Assembly (NCBI RefSeq): GCF_001428665.1
Contig: NZ_LMIJ01000016.1
Span: forward strand, 8,512 to 72,511
DNA from: Acidovorax sp. Root219
Lineage (GTDB): Bacteria; Pseudomonadota; Gammaproteobacteria; Burkholderiales; Burkholderiaceae_C
Length of the DNA stretch: 64,000 bases
Direction of reading: 5' to 3'
The notes under the pieces were generated by a model, which ran no database searches, was not told the DNA's origin, and worked only from the letters and a program-made list of their open reading frames with translations. Made by a program: the position numbers and the translations under genes. Below, piece by piece: positions 41,620-49,435 of the stretch; the first letter of the stretch is position 1; every line of letters starts with the position of its first letter.

Positions 41620-43348
41620 TCAACTCCGAATATATACGTTCGACTGAGACGCTCTCGAATTTGTTCTTTGTGGGAGGCACTAGTGGGCCTGGCTGAGCAG
41701 CCACATGCAGTGAATCGAAATACGCAGTACCCCGCATCCAACTCCACACTGTTGACACATCGATCTCACCGTCAAGATGCGCAAGTAGCCGTTCGGCACA
41801 GAATCCTGCTGCCTGCCAAACGTCGGACATGCCGTACGGATGGAAGCCGGCGCCGCATGCGGGGAGCCGTACGCGCACGTCGTCTGGCCAATGAGCGACA
41901 TTCACTAGCGTGTCTGCAGGATCGTCGGCCGGCCATTGATCGCCAGTCATCAAATAGACCAAGTGCGCGGCCGCACAGAAGGGCTCCATCCAAGCGTGAG
42001 CGATATCTACGCCAGCCAATTGCTGGCGAACTAGAAGCGAAAGCAAACAGCGCACTGCACTCTCGCCAGTGCAATCAATGATCAGGTCAAAATCCTGGGG
42101 GCGGAAGCGGTGTGCAAGCCATGACGATGCCAATGCGTGATGCCCTTTGACGTCGATATTTGGAAGTTCTTGCCGAAGGCGATTGGCCAACTCGATCGCT
42201 TTGCTGCTGTTTACCGATGAGTATCCCAAGATATGCCTTGCGGCATTCTCAGGCTCAAAGTTTTCCATATCCACAAGCGAAAGGTGGCCCACGCCTGCCC
42301 TGGCAAGGAGTTCCGCAATGGGCGCTCCGAGCGAGCCGCAACCCAAGAGTAAGGCGCGTTGTTCGCGACGTGAATGAAGAATTGAAAGCTCGTGGTCGCG
42401 AGCCAATGCCCAGTTCGCGTCAACCCGCTCGATGATGACTGGAACTAAACCCAGTGCTGTAAGGCCTGGGACGATTGGAGGTGCCAAACAGAAACCAAAG
42501 GCTACGGTTGATTGAACCAGAATGACGAGGAATGGCTGCGGCTTGTCTTTTCTTCTGCTCTCGATCCAAGACGAGACAGAAAGCGTGTTGTCCGTCCATT
42601 CAGTCACCTGTTGATCTAGACTGTCGAAGGTCGTTGGCCAATCGGCCGGGGTCCATTTCGCGGCCTCTGGCATCTCAACGAATAGAACCTGGCCTAACTG
42701 CAAGCTGCCTTTTGCCCAACGGTGCCGGTGCGCCAGTTTGTTCCCGTCAACGCCATCCATCGTCGCGAGCCAAAGCAAGCTGCGTTCACTTTTTTTACCC
42801 TGCGTATAGCCTGCAAGACTACCTTCAGCATAGCTGCTGAAAGGCTGCAAGTCGGCTTGAACTACCTTCGGCACCGGGAAGCTTCGCCTGCGCTTGTGTG
42901 CTTCGCAGTAACGCATCCAGTACGAGAGCCTTTCGCGTTGGAACTCTTCACTGATCCACGAACCGTCAGAGCATCTAGTGAGAAAGGCGTCAAAGTCTCG
43001 GATAGTATCCGCTACTGCATGTGCGGGACTCTCATAGTCTCCGGGCTTTGATGGTGACCCAAGACAAACCTTTCCGTTCTCTTCAACGTGCGGTAGGACT
43101 AGACAGAGTTCTCTGTGCACGTAGACCTCCGCCGGTCGAGCCGGGAAATCTAATGGCAAGACAAGTTTCGCAGGCGACCCACCTAGTTGAGCAGCAGTGC
43201 TCAAGAGTTCCCACGCATACGGCTTCCGGCCAGACTCCGGCGCTCTCAGGCGTTGGACGTAGGCCGATCCGTGCCCGTCAAGCCATTCAGCGACGGCCTG
43301 CGCTGGGCTGGCGAACGGACCTCGTTGATTTCCTGGAGGCTCAGGCAA
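41597..43348 (-). CDS. cap2: CBASS Cap2, E2-E1 ubiquitin-transferase-like protein
   Basis: A 583-aa protein with an N-terminal E2-like domain (residues about 10-160; candidate catalytic Cys95 in NGKVCLGSP), a linker, and a ThiF/E1 adenylation domain from about residue 310. The E1 ATP motif is LLGCGSLGAPIAELLARAG (residues 334-352) followed by LVDMENFEPENAARH with the key Asp and Arg; the candidate E1 cysteine is Cys498 in RLPACGAGF. Cap2 attaches the CD-NTase C-terminus to a target, raising nucleotide output. Its start overlaps the CD-NTase gene end by 8 bases. Length is close to other Cap2 proteins (~600 aa). Confidence 0.9.
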   Translation of the reverse strand: MPEPPGNQRGPFASPAQAVAEWLDGHGSAYVQRLRAPESGRKPYAWELLSTAAQLGGSPAKLVLPLDFPARPAEVYVHRELCLVLPHVEENGKVCLGSPSKPGDYESPAHAVADTIRDFDAFLTRCSDGSWISEEFQRERLSYWMRYCEAHKRRRSFPVPKVVQADLQPFSSYAEGSLAGYTQGKKSERSLLWLATMDGVDGNKLAHRHRWAKGSLQLGQVLFVEMPEAAKWTPADWPTTFDSLDQQVTEWTDNTLSVSSWIESRRKDKPQPFLVILVQSTVAFGFCLAPPIVPGLTALGLVPVIIERVDANWALARDHELSILHSRREQRALLLGCGSLGAPIAELLARAGVGHLSLVDMENFEPENAARHILGYSSVNSSKAIELANRLRQELPNIDVKGHHALASSWLAHRFRPQDFDLIIDCTGESAVRCLLSLLVRQQLAGVDIAHAWMEPFCAAAHLVYLMTGDQWPADDPADTLVNVAHWPDDVRVRLPACGAGFHPYGMSDVWQAAGFCAERLLAHLDGEIDVSTVWSWMRGTAYFDSLHVAAQPGPLVPPTKNKFESVSVERIYSELIGGQPQA

Positions 43349-44564
43349 GCTGATTCCTCGAGCCAGTAGGTACTGGGTTTTGTGGATTGGAGCGAGGCTC
43401 GGCCGGGAGAGTATTCAGCAAGCCCTCCATCAGGCCACCCGCTGCGAGTCCATCCTTCCAAGCTTGCACTCCGTGTTCACCGAAGATGCGTTTCACGCGA
43501 CCTTCGTCCTTCTTCGTGTGCTGGTCAGCAAACAGCGCTTCCAGATCTGTCACAAGCTGGGCGTGCCAAGTCGAAAATTCGTGGCTCCGAACCCCTCCAT
43601 CCCCATTCCAGCGGTCAGCGAAATTTTCCCCCACAGGACCTGACAAAGCCGGGTTCATAACCTGTACTTTTGAGCGAGAGCGATCAATATATTTCGGCAA
43701 CCGATCAACTATTTCTACGGCAACCTCAATCGCGCTGCCAAAGGAGGTGGCTTCACGAGCCAGCATGTCGCGGAATGCAGAAGACGCCAGAGTTACAAGG
43801 ATGACCGAAATCGGCATCCCATCGCGCCGATGCTCCGAAAGACCGCGATAGTAATTGTCACGGTGCAATTTGACGAGCTGAACAGTGCGGCGAAGTATGT
43901 CGTCGATTCCCACCCGACCTGTAGGTACTGGATCGACTTGCGTTCGCGCATCGGCTGCCTTTATGACCTGTTGCCGCTGGAATGGGAATCGACCTTCAGC
44001 AATCTTGCAGAACCAGGAAGCAAACTCTTCCGGATTTGAGGGGCTCCATATCGTCTTTGGATCGCGCACTCGGAGGTCAGTTCCGACAATGCCTGCACTG
44101 AGCGGAATCGCTGGTGTCACGTCAAAGTAGAAGGGCTCGCCGGGATACTGAAGCCTCCAGCACCGATTTTTCGCTACCGGTTCGCCAGCTTCCGGAACGC
44201 CCCTGAGAGCAAGTCCAAACTCCTGAAAGAATCCCTCTGATTCTTTCAGGCCCGAGAACCTGGAGGACGACAGCTTCACCACGATATCCAAGTCAAACTT
44301 GGTGTTTCCCCACATTGCAGTAGTGGTCTGTGTCCGCATTGAACCCTGTACAACCACGTGCACGTCCACATCGCTGACGCTTAGCTTTCTTGCGATGTGA
44401 CGAGCTAGTTCGTCGTAGCGCTTCACAGCCTTTGCGCGCTCCGAGGGAGACAACTCGAGTTTCTGCAACATTGAGACAATGAAGGACTCCCACTGTGCCC
44501 CTTCTTTGCGAGCTGCGAGAGCATCAGAAATTCTCTTCGAAAGAACCGGCGGATTTGTTGTCAT
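43341..44564 (-). CDS. CBASS cyclic oligonucleotide synthase (CD-NTase)
   Basis: A 407-aa nucleotidyltransferase. The polymerase-beta signature is intact: VVQGSMRTQTTT with Gly74-Ser75, FDLDIVV with Asp91 and Asp93, and the third carboxylate Asp148 in FYFDVTPAIP. A helical domain follows (GIDDILRRTVQLVKLHRDNY). The last ~25 residues are a flexible Pro/Asn/Ser-rich tail ending NQLA, as expected for a protein conjugated through its C-terminus by Cap2. On phage infection it should make a cyclic di- or trinucleotide that switches on the SAVED effector. The clade cannot be named by eye. Spacing to the upstream effector gene is 48 bases. Confidence 0.9.
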   Translation of the reverse strand: MTTNPPVLSKRISDALAARKEGAQWESFIVSMLQKLELSPSERAKAVKRYDELARHIARKLSVSDVDVHVVVQGSMRTQTTTAMWGNTKFDLDIVVKLSSSRFSGLKESEGFFQEFGLALRGVPEAGEPVAKNRCWRLQYPGEPFYFDVTPAIPLSAGIVGTDLRVRDPKTIWSPSNPEEFASWFCKIAEGRFPFQRQQVIKAADARTQVDPVPTGRVGIDDILRRTVQLVKLHRDNYYRGLSEHRRDGMPISVILVTLASSAFRDMLAREATSFGSAIEVAVEIVDRLPKYIDRSRSKVQVMNPALSGPVGENFADRWNGDGGVRSHEFSTWHAQLVTDLEALFADQHTKKDEGRVKRIFGEHGVQAWKDGLAAGGLMEGLLNTLPAEPRSNPQNPVPTGSRNQLA

Positions 44565-44612
44565 GAAACTTCCCTCATTGGTTGTGACTGTGACGTCAAA
44601 AGGTAGGCTTAC

Positions 44613-46316
44613 TCATGCTTGCAATTCAACGGATTGACCGTTGCCGGATACAAGCTCGCGAACATGGGTTGAGGTTAATTCAATTGTGGGGGCATATGCC
44701 GAATTTGGGCCACCGACCGCCTCATAGCAGACATATTCCGCGTGATGTCGTGCCTGCATCTTCTGCCCCATTAGGAGCGTCGCTGTAGTAGGAGCACTCA
44801 CAAACAAGTGGACTCGCTTGATATGCCACTCATCCTGCAGTCGCCGCACCGCCGAATCTATCGAGACAGCCAGATGCTCCAAGTCTGATGGATGTTGGAT
44901 GCAGTCTTTTCCCAACTCAGGACCGATCTGCAACGTTGGCAGTGTAAAAGCACCTCCGCTTGAGAAGCTATCCGGCATCCTCGATGAAGGAATCGATGAG
45001 GTTAGTGAGAGGATCAAGCAAGCCTCTTCAGCGCCTAGTGCGTACGGATGCAACTCGTTGAGTGTGAACTTTGCCGCCCTCGCCGGACGGGGTGAAGTGT
45101 TCAGTGCTGCAGGTACCATCGGCTGTGCGTCATCCGGCCAAGCCCAACGGTTTCTCCGACCTTGCACGTCACGATGAGGTTGAAATAAGTGAGTTCCGGC
45201 CATGTCGCCCAGCACCCGACCGGCAAGAATCAATACGGAAGTGCAGTGCAGTGGGAAGACCGCCAATCGAGGCCGAGGTGCGCCGCCCTCGCTGGTGCCA
45301 TTGAGAAAGGCCTGTAGCCGAGGCAGATCCAGCTTCAAGGTACGAAACAGTGATGGCCAGTAATCCGGCTGATGTGGACTATGGTGCTGACCGCCTGGGT
45401 AGAAAAACCATCTTGCGCTATTGCTCTGAGAGCGAAGTTTTTGACCCCACAGGGCTTCATGCGCATCTTGAATACCGAATTGGGGTGGCTGTCCGGCGAT
45501 GTTTCCCACGATGGCAATCACCTCGGCTGACTGATGTTTCAGGGCTCCTAGCAGCCGATCTACCTCAGCGATGCTTTCTTCGCGCATGCGTCGTAGCACA
45601 GGTGCGGTGTAGATGGCTGGCGCGACTTTGTCGATTAGTCGATGACATTCGTCGCACAACAGCAAGTAGTTGGAGGGTTTGTCGGCCAGCAATCTAGACT
45701 CGACCGCGTTTCCTCTTGGACCAGTGGGTGAGGCCGCAACGATGTGCGCGAAGTAACTGGACCGCATCCTTACTTTGGCCGTTCCATGAGTCTTCAGGTC
45801 CTTGCCGCAGCCAGAGAACTGGCATCGCCAAGCGGACATCGACGTTACCTCCTCATACAGGGAGTCCGAGACGCTGCTGCTTTCCCTTCCAGTCTCTTTA
45901 TCAGCTGCTTTCAGCCAGCGTGTAATAAGCGCTTTGGTTGCCTTCTCAGGTTGGAGATTGCCCGTCTTCAGCGACCACGGCGCTTTGTCCACGCTGGCCC
46001 ACCACAGTCGCTTTGGCGCAAAGGGTTTCAACGCCGCCCCCGTCTCATCCCCAAGTTCACCAATGCACAGTGGCGACCAATCATCGGAGGTGGCGGCACG
46101 TACATACAGCGCTACGGTAAAAGTATTTGCCACGACTAGTAGTTCGGCTCTTGCTCCTTGGGACTGAACAATCGCTGCGATTTCCGAATCCTTGTGAGCG
46201 GGAAGACTGTCTGGCGGCGGCACGAGCGAGCCATGATTTGAGTTGTCTGCCTCACCCGCAATATCCGGATCGGATGGTGCGGATCTGTTATCTCTTGGCG
46301 GTACGGTAGTTGGCAT
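44613..46316 (-). CDS. cap5: CBASS effector with HNH nuclease and SAVED domains (Cap5-like)
   Basis: A 567-aa protein, first gene of the CBASS operon. Residues about 160-230 form an HNH nuclease with treble-clef cysteines (Cys165, Cys170, Cys221, Cys224), His191 in FAHIVAAS and Asn216 in NYLLLCDECH. From about 345 to 550 is a SAVED sensor domain (LAVFPLHCTSVLILAGRVLG; RVHLFVSAPTTATLLMGQKM; YAPTIELTS). Cyclic nucleotide binding should assemble the SAVED domains and activate DNA cleavage, killing the infected cell. The ~155 residues before the HNH are unusual for Cap5, where the nuclease usually begins near the N-terminus; they hold TFTVALYVRAATSDDWSPL and RLWWASVDKAPW, of unknown fold. Confidence 0.88.
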   Translation of the reverse strand: MPTTVPPRDNRSAPSDPDIAGEADNSNHGSLVPPPDSLPAHKDSEIAAIVQSQGARAELLVVANTFTVALYVRAATSDDWSPLCIGELGDETGAALKPFAPKRLWWASVDKAPWSLKTGNLQPEKATKALITRWLKAADKETGRESSSVSDSLYEEVTSMSAWRCQFSGCGKDLKTHGTAKVRMRSSYFAHIVAASPTGPRGNAVESRLLADKPSNYLLLCDECHRLIDKVAPAIYTAPVLRRMREESIAEVDRLLGALKHQSAEVIAIVGNIAGQPPQFGIQDAHEALWGQKLRSQSNSARWFFYPGGQHHSPHQPDYWPSLFRTLKLDLPRLQAFLNGTSEGGAPRPRLAVFPLHCTSVLILAGRVLGDMAGTHLFQPHRDVQGRRNRWAWPDDAQPMVPAALNTSPRPARAAKFTLNELHPYALGAEEACLILSLTSSIPSSRMPDSFSSGGAFTLPTLQIGPELGKDCIQHPSDLEHLAVSIDSAVRRLQDEWHIKRVHLFVSAPTTATLLMGQKMQARHHAEYVCYEAVGGPNSAYAPTIELTSTHVRELVSGNGQSVELQA

Positions 46317-46416
46317 TTTTTGCTATGGAGAAATTTGAGAATTCAGCGCCGAGGGCCCACTCCTAGACCCTGGTACCTAGGTTCTGCATAGCACCCATTT
46401 TTTCGCTGCTGGGGAA

Positions 46417-47583
46417 CTACTGGCGACTCGGATCAAGTGACCCGGCAGCTTTTGGCGTTGTGTGGTACGGTCCCGAATCCGCTTCTGCTGTGCGATCCCT
46501 TGGCTCAAAAATGCAGTCAAAAAACACACTGGCTTCAGCCCAGCTCTTCCTGTCTTTCCACATCGAGAGGAACGACCGGCTCACATCCACTGCACTCGGG
46601 CTGATCTGCGTGGTGTGAAGCCCCAGGGCCTTCGGCGTATCTGCCTCGTCGTGCGATGTGCTGGACTGGTTAGCGTAGCTGTGAAATTTCTGGATCTGAC
46701 CAGGCTTGGCAAATCCGGTTGTGCCGCACATAGCACCGGTGTCCACACCACGCTCGGCATGCGCGTTGGAAAAGCTGTCCTGCACCATGTGCAGCAGGGC
46801 ACCGATGGCCACCTTGTCCAGGTCCTTGCGCACTTCCACGATTCCGGTGGCAAACAGATTCGTCGCCGTGATGTCTCCGGGGAAGTAGGTTGCCAACTGG
46901 CTGTTCCCCAGATCTCGGATGAAGGTGCCCGTCGACGTAGTTCCAGCGGCCACGCCCCAAAGGAACTCCGCCCACATCTTCATGCGGTCCACGGTCTCAC
47001 CGGCCGTCTCACCGTCGTACGCGCCCATGGAATGCACGAACTGCAGATCGCCGTAGTGGGAGCGGTACAGCATGTAGTCGCCAGGGCCGAAGGCCGGTGC
47101 CTTGACGTGGGACTTCTTCTTCGCCTGGGCTCCCGCATCCGAAAACATGCCCCACCAGCACAGAGGTTGCGAGGTGGAGCGCAGGGTCACGCTGACATCG
47201 CAGCCTTTGATGCGCGGAGGAGACTTGCTGTTGAGCTGAAACGGCGGGTCATCAGGCCACCGCACGCCGTAGAGAACTACCCGGTGCTCCCTGACCGCTT
47301 CGATGGTGACGCAATCGCTCTCGGAGCCCAGGCTGGCATTGCACCCGATCGCAGCAAGCGTGATGGACTCGTGCACAGGCGACTTCATGATGGGAATGGT
47401 GGAGCCCACAAACCATTGCCCCAGATAGTCCAGCACCGGATTTCGGCCGAAGGTCGAGATCTTGCGATCCACGTCGCTGACCTTGGGCAAAACCTGAAAC
47501 GCCGCTGCGCCAGATGCAGTGAACAGTGCCGCTAAAAACATGGCTCCCGCGCGAGCACGCGCCCTGACGTTGGTCTGCTGCAT
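46417..47583 (-). CDS. Secreted zinc-dependent phospholipase C-like protein
   Basis: A 388-aa protein with a signal peptide (AGAMFLAALFTASGAAAF, cleavage near residue 28). Metal-site patterns of the phospholipase C/P1 nuclease superfamily are visible: SPVHESITLAAIGC (His71) near the mature N-terminus, and LLHMVQDSFSNAHAER (His265, Asp269, His275) in the C-terminal half, with further histidines at 301 and 311. Six or more cysteines may form disulfides. The substrate is unknown. It lies 100 bases upstream of the CBASS operon on the same strand but has its own secretion signal and higher G+C, so it may not be part of it. Confidence 0.7.
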   Translation of the reverse strand: MQQTNVRARARAGAMFLAALFTASGAAAFQVLPKVSDVDRKISTFGRNPVLDYLGQWFVGSTIPIMKSPVHESITLAAIGCNASLGSESDCVTIEAVREHRVVLYGVRWPDDPPFQLNSKSPPRIKGCDVSVTLRSTSQPLCWWGMFSDAGAQAKKKSHVKAPAFGPGDYMLYRSHYGDLQFVHSMGAYDGETAGETVDRMKMWAEFLWGVAAGTTSTGTFIRDLGNSQLATYFPGDITATNLFATGIVEVRKDLDKVAIGALLHMVQDSFSNAHAERGVDTGAMCGTTGFAKPGQIQKFHSYANQSSTSHDEADTPKALGLHTTQISPSAVDVSRSFLSMWKDRKSWAEASVFFDCIFEPRDRTAEADSGPYHTTPKAAGSLDPSRQ

Positions 47584-47812
47584 GTCTCTCCCTCCAATTG
47601 TTTTCTTGTAGCGGCCCGTAGGGCCTGCGCAGAAACTATTGCGGCATTTGCAAGAAATTGCAACATTGTTTTGGCATGCCGGATCCGCGCTTGATCGAGG
47701 TCAAGTTTTCGTTCGTGTATAGGGAAAACACCCCACACGAACCCAGCAAATCTCGTTCAAGGAACGCAGAATTCCAGTGCTGTAATTCCATCCAGTCATG
47801 CACAATCACCGC

Positions 47813-48085
47813 ATGGAACTGGACCAGATCGCCATCGCCCTGTTCGGCGCCCTCGCAGCCTGGCTGTCCCAGGCCCGCAGCGAGAAGCTGCGGCGCTGGG
47901 CCTGCATCTTCGGCATGCTGGGCCAGCCCGCCTGGTTCTATGCCGCGTGGAAGGCGGACCAGTGGGGTATCTTTCTCGTTAGCGTGATCTACCTGGGCGC
48001 CTGGATGCGTGGTGTTTGGGTCCACTGGATCGCTCCACCGCCCGCGTCTGGTGTGGGCACCATCCAGATCGTCCCCCGCAAATGA
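47813..48085 (+). CDS. Small membrane protein upstream of yhaO-like gene
   Basis: A 90-aa protein with hydrophobic stretches near residues 4-16 (QIAIALFGALAAW) and 50-68 (IFLVSVIYLGAWMRGVWVH), separated by a basic segment (RSEKLRRW). Similar small proteins turn up in prophages and plasmids, but no family is recognised. The ATG at 47813 gives MELDQIAIAL. It ends 46 bases before the GTG of the nuclease gene and may share its transcript. The 229 bases upstream to 47584 contain no gene. Confidence 0.6.
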   Translation: MELDQIAIALFGALAAWLSQARSEKLRRWACIFGMLGQPAWFYAAWKADQWGIFLVSVIYLGAWMRGVWVHWIAPPPASGVGTIQIVPRK

Positions 48086-48131
48086 CGTTGCCGCGAAGTC
48101 CGGCCGTGGGCAATCAACAGGAAACAGCCGC

Positions 48132-49412
48132 GTGAAATTCATCCACACCGCAGACCTGCACCTGGACAGCCCCCTGCGAGGCCTCTCCTCTTACCCCGAT
48201 GCCCCCGCGGAGCGCCTGCGCACCGCCACTCGAGATGCCTTCGAGCGCCTGGTCACGGTGGCCATCGACGAGAAGGTGGACTTCATGGTCATCGCCGGCG
48301 ATGTCTATGACGGCGACTGGAAGGACTTCAACACCGGGCTCTTCTTCGTGCGCCAGATGGGTCGCCTGCGCCAGGCAGGCATCCCGGTGTACCTTCTCTA
48401 CGGCAACCACGATGCCGACAGCGAGATGACCAAAGGCCTGGAGCTCCCGGACAACGTCCACGCCTTCGCATCGCGCAAGGCCGAAACCTTCCGCATCGAA
48501 CCGCTCAAGGTTGCCCTGCATGGGCGCAGCTTTAAGGTGGCAGCCACCACCGAGAACCTGCTACCTGGCTACCCCATGCCTGTTGCCGGCTGGCTCAACA
48601 TCGGCGTGCTGCACACCGCGCTCGAAGGCAACCACGAACACGCCAAGTACGCCCCGTGCTCCGTGGCCGAGCTCCAGGCCAAGGGTTACCAGTACTGGGC
48701 CCTGGGCCACGTGCATGAGCACTGGATCGAGCGCGGGGACACCACCATCGCGTACCCAGGTAACCTGCAGGGCCGCCACATCCGCGAGACCGGCCCACGC
48801 GGAGCGCTGCTGGTTAGCGCTGAAGAAGGCGAGATCACCGAGGTAGAGCGGATCGAAGTCGACGTGCTGCGCTGGCATGCGCTGGCTGTCGATGTCAGTG
48901 CCTGCGATGACCTGCGCATCGCCGTCCGGTTGGCGGGCCAGGCCATGGAGGACCTGCTCACCAACTCACCCGCGGGCCTGCCCTTGGCGGTCCGCGTGAG
49001 CTTCACGGGCCAATCCGGGGCCCACGCGGCGCTGGCCAGCGACGAGGGGCAACTGCGCCAAGAGATGATCGCACAGGCCGTGGCGCTGGATCCGGACCGC
49101 ATCTGGATCGAGAAGGTGCGCGTCGCCACTACGGCGCCAGCGACGCAAGCCGCCGGCCTGGAGGGCGAAGCCCAGGACGCGCTCAACGCATTGCAGGAAC
49201 TGGCCGCGTCTGCCCATGCCGACCCGGAGTTCCTGCAGTCGCTCCAAGCCGACTGGCAGGCCATGCTGGAAAAGCTCCCGCACGACGTGCTGCAGGCATC
49301 TCTCGAACTCGCAGAGCTTCGCCAGGCGGAGCCAGCGCTCATTGCCGATAGGGTCCGCCAGGCCACCCCCGTACTCATGGCACGGGTAGCTGGCGCCAGT
49401 GCCGCTGCCTGA
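48132..49412 (+). CDS. YhaO/SbcD-type DNA repair metallophosphoesterase
   Basis: A 426-aa calcineurin-like exonuclease. Metal ligands are in the expected order: FIHTADLHLDSP (Asp9, His11), VIAGDVYDGDW, LLYGNHDADSEM, GVLHTALEGNH and ALGHVHEHW. The C-terminal ~150 residues are helical and probably contact the partner ATPase. Translation probably starts at the GTG at 48132 (VKFIHTADLH), matching the family N-terminus; the longer open frame upstream is not coding. The next gene, a YhaN-like ATPase, starts 23 bases later, so the two form an Mre11-Rad50-like pair. Confidence 0.9.
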   Translation: MKFIHTADLHLDSPLRGLSSYPDAPAERLRTATRDAFERLVTVAIDEKVDFMVIAGDVYDGDWKDFNTGLFFVRQMGRLRQAGIPVYLLYGNHDADSEMTKGLELPDNVHAFASRKAETFRIEPLKVALHGRSFKVAATTENLLPGYPMPVAGWLNIGVLHTALEGNHEHAKYAPCSVAELQAKGYQYWALGHVHEHWIERGDTTIAYPGNLQGRHIRETGPRGALLVSAEEGEITEVERIEVDVLRWHALAVDVSACDDLRIAVRLAGQAMEDLLTNSPAGLPLAVRVSFTGQSGAHAALASDEGQLRQEMIAQAVALDPDRIWIEKVRVATTAPATQAAGLEGEAQDALNALQELAASAHADPEFLQSLQADWQAMLEKLPHDVLQASLELAELRQAEPALIADRVRQATPVLMARVAGASAAA

Positions 49413-49435
49413 CGCACCTACCCAGCTCGACACCC

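Noticed and set aside
45071..46309. Several short plus-strand frames across the HNH-SAVED gene
   Set aside because: All lie opposite a 567-aa protein with two recognisable domains; lower G+C alone does not make them genes.
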